Of a stretch of 64,000 nt of DNA, positions 59,692-64,000 are shown one piece after another. A model generated the notes under the pieces. It ran no database searches. It was not told the origin of the DNA and saw only the letters and a list, made by a program, of their open reading frames with translations. This stretch comes from Hymenobacter sp. UV11. GTDB lineage: Bacteria; Bacteroidota; Bacteroidia; Cytophagales; Hymenobacteraceae. The DNA lies in the NCBI RefSeq assembly GCF_004684095.1, contig NZ_SRII01000003.1:124001-188000 (forward strand), in the 5' to 3' direction. The number at the start of each line of letters is the position of its first letter. The stretch's first letter is position 1. The translations under genes were made by a program, and so were the position numbers.

Positions 59692-59916
59692 ATGAAAGTC
59701 GCCCTTGAATTTCCCGACGAAAAAGCTGCTTTTGTGATGGAATTGCTCAACAGCCTGCCCTACATGAAAGCGCGAACCATCAGCCGCAAGGTCCCGCCGC
59801 AGGATGCTACGCAGCACCTGGAAAGCAATCCGGCCAACAAAGCGCGGGTGCTGGCGGCCATTGAGCAGTTGGAAAACGGGCAATACGAAATACACGAGCT
59901 GCTGCCTCATGAATAG
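59692..59916 (+). CDS. Putative antitoxin partner of YoeB-type toxin
   Basis: Protein of 74 residues (KVALEFPDEKAAFVMELLNS ... ARVLAAIEQLENGQYEIHEL). The start at 59692 is preferred to upstream ATGs. It overlaps the toxin gene by eight bases (ATGAATAG), the typical antitoxin-before-toxin arrangement. It does not look like YefM: the beta-strand start and the C-terminal helix with NGQYEIHELL are closer to small DUF-type RelB-like antitoxins. The C-terminal acidic tail probably binds the toxin. Confidence 0.7.
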   Translation: MKVALEFPDEKAAFVMELLNSLPYMKARTISRKVPPQDATQHLESNPANKARVLAAIEQLENGQYEIHELLPHE

Positions 59917-60172
59917 AACGCTCTGCTGGGCACCCCTTGCCTGGGAGCAGTACCTATACTGGCAGCGCACCGACCTGAAAATACTAGCCAAAATCAACGG
60001 TCTGCTGCAAGAGTGCGCCCGCACGCCTTTCAATGGCACTGGCAAGCCCGAGCCATTGAAAGGTGACAATTACAAAGGCTATTGGTCGCGCCGCATCACG
60101 CAGGAACACCGCCTGATTTATAAAGCTGAAGGCGATATGCTGCGTATTGCACAGTGCGGCGAGCACTACTGA
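59909..60172 (+). CDS. yoeB: YoeB-family toxin (mRNA interferase)
   Basis: Toxin of 87 residues of the Txe/YoeB family, which cleaves mRNA at the ribosome. Family landmarks are WEQYLYWQRTDLKILAKING, PFNGTGKPEPLKGD with the catalytic Glu in KPEP, GYWSRRITQEHRLIYKAEGD with the Arg cluster, and the C-terminal HY (CGEHY). Length and C-terminus match E. coli YoeB. The gene begins within the antitoxin gene's stop codon. It is intact and probably active. The short distance to clpB and the unknown gene suggests an accessory insertion. Confidence 0.88.
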   Translation: MNRTLCWAPLAWEQYLYWQRTDLKILAKINGLLQECARTPFNGTGKPEPLKGDNYKGYWSRRITQEHRLIYKAEGDMLRIAQCGEHY

Positions 60173-60236
60173 GTTTACCACGCAATACATTCACCGCAGA
60201 AACTCCTACCTGAAACAAACAGGCTGCCTACAAGGC

Positions 60237-60371
60237 GAGTTCGATAGGCTGATTGGCAGCGTGGCGGTGGCGCACGGCTTGACGCTGGTGACGCACAACA
60301 CCCGCCACTTTACCGATAGGATTGGTATCGGGTTGGAAGATTGGGTGCAGAAGTATGAGGACGGGCAGTAG
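60237..60371 (+). pseudogene. C-terminal scar of a VapC (PIN-domain) toxin
   Basis: The frame reads EFDRLIGSVAVAHGLTLVTH, then NTRHFTDRIGIGLEDWVQ. This matches the last third of VapC ribonucleases (the fourth acidic residue region D-x-L-I, then THNTRHF and LEDW). The catalytic N-terminal part is missing. It follows yoeB directly, so an older vapBC module was probably replaced or deleted here. Confidence 0.65.
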
Positions 60372-60491
60372 GTGAAATAGCTGCCCCCGCCCGCTACGCC
60401 CACTGCTGAAGAAACTGGGGCTTCTGTGTAGCTTACTTAACATATAGTAGCAGTTGATGCTAGTGCCTACTATCAAAGTGCAGATTGAAAA

Positions 60492-61955
60492 ATGAAATTC
60501 ACGACTAAAAAAAGAGTAGCTGTAATAGGTGGGATTGATTTTCCTCAACCACTTGGAATCGAAATCCATAGGTATAACATACGTGGGCTGCAGCCTAAGT
60601 CTTGGATTAGGAAATTTGAGGAAATAGACCAGCAAATCAAAGAAAATTATTTGCATGGAGTTATAATCTACTTAGCTACCCCGCTTTTTTTGCAAGTATC
60701 CAAACCAGAGTATAATGCGCACTGGAATAGGCTCTTAAAAATATGTGAACAAACCAAATCTATGATAATTATCTATGAAGAAAATATACATGAAAATTTT
60801 AATTATTACGATTACACAGAAGAACGTTACCTGTCTTATACAGAGCTGCTAGAGCGGATACTGGTTATTGAGGCTGACTTGTTTGTTCAGGGTAAATACC
60901 CGTTTCGGGATGGCCCAAAATTTACAGATGAAGAGTTGCACATTATTCTAGGTGGAGCTCCACCAATTCCAGATGAGCCACGCTTTGGCTATAGTTCTCT
61001 TCTGGATAATCTGTTTTTGGCGCAGCAAAGAATAGAAGATTATCAAAATAGAAAAGTCGAAGTGGCTAAGTCAATTGACGTGATTTTGTCTTCTAAAGTG
61101 TCTCTGAAAACATTCAAAGAAAAACAAAGTATTGCCCATGTTATTGAGGATTTTTTATTTGATATAATAAAAGATGTTTTCTTTAGTATTTACGTGTCTA
61201 ATGAACAGATTTTACATGAGGAATTTTCTGATTTCGTAAAAATATTTGAAAAATATATGCGTAATATAGAAGGTGCCAACTTTATTGTTGATTCTGATAG
61301 CAGTTCAAATGGAACCACTTACTATTTTAAGTCTAAGGTTTTAGAAGGGGCGGAAGATTTTTCAAATGCTATTCGACGATTTGATAAATTTATAGAAATA
61401 TATTTGGAGGCTCCGGAAGAGGCTGCTAAACTCGTTGCTAAAGAGTACAGTAACTCAATAGAAGTTTTTGATGCAATGCAAGGTATTATGAAAAAATACC
61501 AGAGGTTGTTACTGGACATAAAACATCAACAAGAGAGGATTAAAATGCTGATGAAGCAAGACTTTGAAAATATTGCGTTAGAAAATACGATGTATAATGA
61601 GGAGCTAAGTTTGTTGAATTCAAAAGGGCTTATCAAAGACTCAACTTATTTTATTGGAGGTAAGATAAGCTTTTTTGGATTGGATGCGAGTGCGGAAGGC
61701 TATTCGAAGAATGATACTGAAATTTTGAAGATAGTGACTAAATATGGTAGTAAAGAAGATTTAACGCTTATTAAGTCCAGTATTGATAAACTAAAAGATG
61801 AAGGCGCATCACAAACTGAAAAAATTAGCTCATCAGAAAAAATAAAAGGTTTCCTACTAAAAGCCCTTAAGAAAACAGGAGAACACGCTGAAACTATTGG
61901 AGTGAAGGTTTTAACTACGTATTTGGACAACTTGGTAAAAGGTGCATTGCAATAG
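60492..61955 (+). CDS. A+T-rich hypothetical protein, possible accessory or defence gene
   Basis: Protein of 487 residues with no recognised domain. The gene is strikingly A+T-rich (roughly one third G+C by eye) in a G+C-rich region and uses codons such as ATA, AAA and AAT, so recent transfer is likely. The N-terminal third has alternating strands and helices (RVAVIGGIDFPQPLGIEIHR; HGVIIYLATPLFLQVSKPEY; LKICEQTKSMIIIYEENIHE), like a small Rossmann or TIR-like fold. From about residue 190 it becomes long helices with coiled-coil character (YQRLLLDIKHQQERIKMLMK). The C-terminus is an amphipathic helix (GVKVLTTYLDNLVKG). There is no signal peptide or clear membrane span. It lies between a toxin module and clpB. 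Confidence 0.75.
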   Translation: MKFTTKKRVAVIGGIDFPQPLGIEIHRYNIRGLQPKSWIRKFEEIDQQIKENYLHGVIIYLATPLFLQVSKPEYNAHWNRLLKICEQTKSMIIIYEENIHENFNYYDYTEERYLSYTELLERILVIEADLFVQGKYPFRDGPKFTDEELHIILGGAPPIPDEPRFGYSSLLDNLFLAQQRIEDYQNRKVEVAKSIDVILSSKVSLKTFKEKQSIAHVIEDFLFDIIKDVFFSIYVSNEQILHEEFSDFVKIFEKYMRNIEGANFIVDSDSSSNGTTYYFKSKVLEGAEDFSNAIRRFDKFIEIYLEAPEEAAKLVAKEYSNSIEVFDAMQGIMKKYQRLLLDIKHQQERIKMLMKQDFENIALENTMYNEELSLLNSKGLIKDSTYFIGGKISFFGLDASAEGYSKNDTEILKIVTKYGSKEDLTLIKSSIDKLKDEGASQTEKISSSEKIKGFLLKALKKTGEHAETIGVKVLTTYLDNLVKGALQ

Positions 61956-62106
61956 TGTAAATAGTGCAGCCAAAGTGTCTTATTTATTATTTTTGACTGA
62001 TGCTTTCCCCGCCAAAAAGTCCGATTCCGCACCCTAGCCCCACGTTTGCTAGTACCCTCGTACAACCTTCCTAACCCGAAGCACCCCACGAGAAACCTAG
62101 CGAATT

Positions 62107-64000
62107 ATGGACTTTAAAAACTTCACTATCAAGGCGCAGGAGGCTGTGCAGAAGGCCACCGAGCTGGCCGGGGCCAACCAGCAGCAGGCCATCGAAACGG
62201 GCCACTTGCTGAAGGCCCTGCTCCAGAACGACGAAAATACCCTGGCTTTCCTGGGCAAGAAAGTGGGCGCGAACATGGCCAACCTCGGCCAGCGCCTCGA
62301 TGCCATCGTACTCGCCTACCCCAAGGTGAGCGGCGGCTCGCCCTACCTCGCCAACGACGCGGCCGCTGCCGTGACGCGGGCCAACGACCAAATGCGCGGC
62401 ATGGGCGACGAGTTCGTGTCCGTCGAGCACCTGCTGCTGGGCATCCTGGGCGGCAAGGACAGCGCGGCCGGCCTGCTCAAAGACAACGGCTTTACGGAGA
62501 AGGACCTGAAGGCCGCCATTCAGGAACTGCGCGGCGGGCGCAAGGTGACTAGCCAAACCGCCGAGGAGCAGTACCAGAGCCTCAACCGCTATGCCGTGAA
62601 CCTCAACGAGCGCGTGCGCCAGGGCAAGATGGACCCCGTCATCGGTCGCGACGAGGAGATTCGCCGCGTGCTCCAGATTCTGAGCCGCCGCACCAAGAAC
62701 AACCCCGTGCTGCTCGGCGAGCCGGGGGTAGGCAAAACCGCCATTGCCGAGGGCCTGGCCCAGCGCATCGTGGCCGGCGACGTGCCCGAGAACCTGAAAG
62801 ACAAGACCTTAATGAGCCTCGACCTGGGCCTGCTCGTAGCAGGTGCCAAGTATAAGGGCGAGTTTGAGGAGCGCCTCAAGGCCGTTATCAAGGAAGTAAC
62901 CGACTCGGAGGGGCAGATTTTGCTCTTCATCGATGAGATTCACACCCTGATTGGGGCCGGCGGCGGCGGCGAGGGCGCCATGGACGCCGCCAACCTGCTC
63001 AAGCCCGCCCTGGCGCGCGGCGAGCTGCACGCCATCGGGGCTACCACGCTCAAGGAATACCAGAAATACATCGAGAAAGACAAGGCCTTGGAGCGTCGCT
63101 TTCAGGCCGTTATGGTCGATGAGCCGAGCGTGCCCGACGCCATCAGTATCCTGCGCGGCATCAAGGAAAAGTACGAGCTGCACCACGGTGTGCGCATCAC
63201 CGACGACGCCGTAATCGCGGCCGTGGAGCTGAGCAGCCGCTACATCACCGACCGCTTCTTGCCCGACAAGGCCATCGACCTCATGGACGAGGCGGCCGCC
63301 AAGTTGCGCATCGAGATGAACTCCATGCCCGAGGAGCTGGACGAGGTGCAGCGCCGCATCATGCAGCTCGAAATCGAGCGCGAGGCCATGCGCCGCGAAG
63401 ACAACCACGACCGCGAATCGGTGCTGAGCAAGGACTTGTCGGAGCTGAGCGAGCAGCGCGACTCGCTGAAGGCCAAGTGGGAAGGCGAGAAATCCGTCCT
63501 CACCGGCATCCAGACCGAGAAGGAGAACATCGAGCGCTTCAAGACCGAAGCCGAGCAGGCCGAGCGCCAGGGCGACTACGGCCGCGTGGCCGAATTGCGC
63601 TACAGCAAGATTGCCGAAGCCGAGCAGCGCCTGAAAACCTTGCAGGACGAGGCCGCCGCCAACAAAGACGGCGGCATGATGCAGGAAGTCGTGACCAGCG
63701 AGGACATTGCCGAGGTAGTGGCTAAGTGGACGGGCATTCCGGTGAGCAAAATGCTGCAAGCCGACCGTGACAAGCTCCTCAACCTCGAAGCCGAGCTGGG
63801 CCGCCGCGTGGCCGGCCAGAGCGAAGCCATCGCTGCCATCTCGGATGCCGTGCGCCGCTCGCGGGCTGGTTTGCAAGACCCCAAGCGGCCCATCGGCTCG
63901 TTTATCTTCCTCGGCACGACGGGGGTAGGGAAAACGGAATTGGCCAAGGCGTTGGCCGAGTACCTGTTCAACGACGAGAACGCGATGGTGCGCATCGACA
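62107..64000 (+). CDS. clpB: ClpB-type AAA+ disaggregase (partial, runs off the window)
   Basis: The first 631 residues of the ATP-driven protein disaggregase are present. The N-domain ([32 protein letters not shown]) is followed by nucleotide-binding domain 1 with Walker A GEPGVGKT (about 204-211) and Walker [11 protein letters not shown]. The pore loop region is [14 protein letters not shown]. The middle coiled coil (about 400-530, [20 protein letters not shown]) distinguishes ClpB from ClpA/ClpC. Domain 2 begins with [13 protein letters not shown] and Walker A GTTGVGKT (603-610), where the usual Pro is Thr, a variant I recall in Bacteroidota. It works with DnaK on heat-damaged aggregates. 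No long open frame is reported because the stop lies beyond 64000. Confidence 0.95.
   Translation, partial: MDFKNFTIKAQEAVQKATELAGANQQQAIETGHLLKALLQNDENTLAFLGKKVGANMANLGQRLDAIVLAYPKVSGGSPYLANDAAAAVTRANDQMRGMGDEFVSVEHLLLGILGGKDSAAGLLKDNGFTEKDLKAAIQELRGGRKVTSQTAEEQYQSLNRYAVNLNERVRQGKMDPVIGRDEEIRRVLQILSRRTKNNPVLLGEPGVGKTAIAEGLAQRIVAGDVPENLKDKTLMSLDLGLLVAGAKYKGEFEERLKAVIKEVTDSEGQILLFIDEIHTLIGAGGGGEGAMDAANLLKPALARGELHAIGATTLKEYQKYIEKDKALERRFQAVMVDEPSVPDAISILRGIKEKYELHHGVRITDDAVIAAVELSSRYITDRFLPDKAIDLMDEAAAKLRIEMNSMPEELDEVQRRIMQLEIEREAMRREDNHDRESVLSKDLSELSEQRDSLKAKWEGEKSVLTGIQTEKENIERFKTEAEQAERQGDYGRVAELRYSKIAEAEQRLKTLQDEAAANKDGGMMQEVVTSEDIAEVVAKWTGIPVSKMLQADRDKLLNLEAELGRRVAGQSEAIAAISDAVRRSRAGLQDPKRPIGSFIFLGTTGVGKTELAKALAEYLFNDENAMVRID

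Noticed and set aside
1..64000. tRNA, rRNA or tmRNA genes
   Set aside because: I looked for T-loop (GGTTCGAATCC-type) and conserved rRNA words in the gaps and found none.

Overview
The window looks like chromosome from a G+C-rich member of the Bacteroidota, most likely Hymenobacter or a close relative. The evidence is three SusC/SusD pairs, many exported glycoside hydrolases, a TSP3-repeat OmpA protein, an ECF sigma/FecR/STN-SusC cascade, TAnnTTTG-type promoter boxes, few Shine-Dalgarno sequences, and gene products that resemble family members known from this group. The genus is inferred from memory of homologues, not from a search. No rRNA, tRNA or CRISPR array was seen.

Layout. 1-4.4 kb: a palindromic repeat, a YahK-type zinc alcohol dehydrogenase, a cupin and a GH3 beta-glucosidase. 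4.4-13.3 kb: a patchwork of sound genes (HelD-type helicase, pyrC, pyrB) among debris: a frameshifted GH43/discoidin C-terminus, a broken IS5-family element, a broken IS3-family element and another GH43 C-terminal scrap. Upstream of pyrB lies a structured stretch that reads as a small RNA or leader with its own terminator. 13.3-18 kb: a SusC/SusD pair with no intact enzyme genes of its own, followed by an IS110 scrap. 19.1-33.1 kb: a polysaccharide utilisation locus with a leftward GH144-like/GH2/GH31/GH3 enzyme block divergent from a rightward SusC/SusD pair; the shared intergenic region carries several palindromes. 33.4-38.4 kb: OmpA-family protein, a lipoprotein of the sorbosone/PQQ-glucose dehydrogenase fold, and a secreted amidohydrolase. 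38.6-50.8 kb: a second utilisation locus (Tat-type GH43 on the opposite strand; ECF sigma, FecR anti-sigma, STN-SusC, SusD, two GH43 enzymes and a GH5-like enzyme). 50.9-59.3 kb: a hypothetical protein, a large lipoprotein with clan GH-A features, two small related secreted proteins flanking an NmrA-type reductase, an F420-type NADP oxidoreductase, and an SDR next to an AraC regulator. 59.4-62 kb: a small accessory patch with a YoeB toxin module, a VapC scar and an A+T-rich gene of unknown function. 62.1 kb to the end: clpB, cut by the window edge.

How the genes work together. SusC/SusD pairs import glycans that the exported hydrolases trim. The set GH31 (alpha-xylosidase type), GH2 and GH3 suggests a branched beta-glucan such as xyloglucan, while the GH144-like enzyme points to beta-1,2-glucan; the real substrate is open. 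The second locus would be induced by a trans-envelope signal: STN-SusC senses substrate, FecR relays it and the ECF sigma factor turns on transcription.

Repeats dominate the non-coding DNA: one family of long palindromes (at 1, 21323, 38468, 50815, 58230, with a divergent copy at 54581), a second palindromic family (35228, 55710), and a short motif GGGGGTAGG/CCTACCCCC that recurs dozens of times on both strands, inside and outside genes. The least explained items are this iterated motif, the RNA candidate upstream of pyrB, the A+T-rich hairpin over the sigma gene's stop codon and the orphan 487-residue gene.
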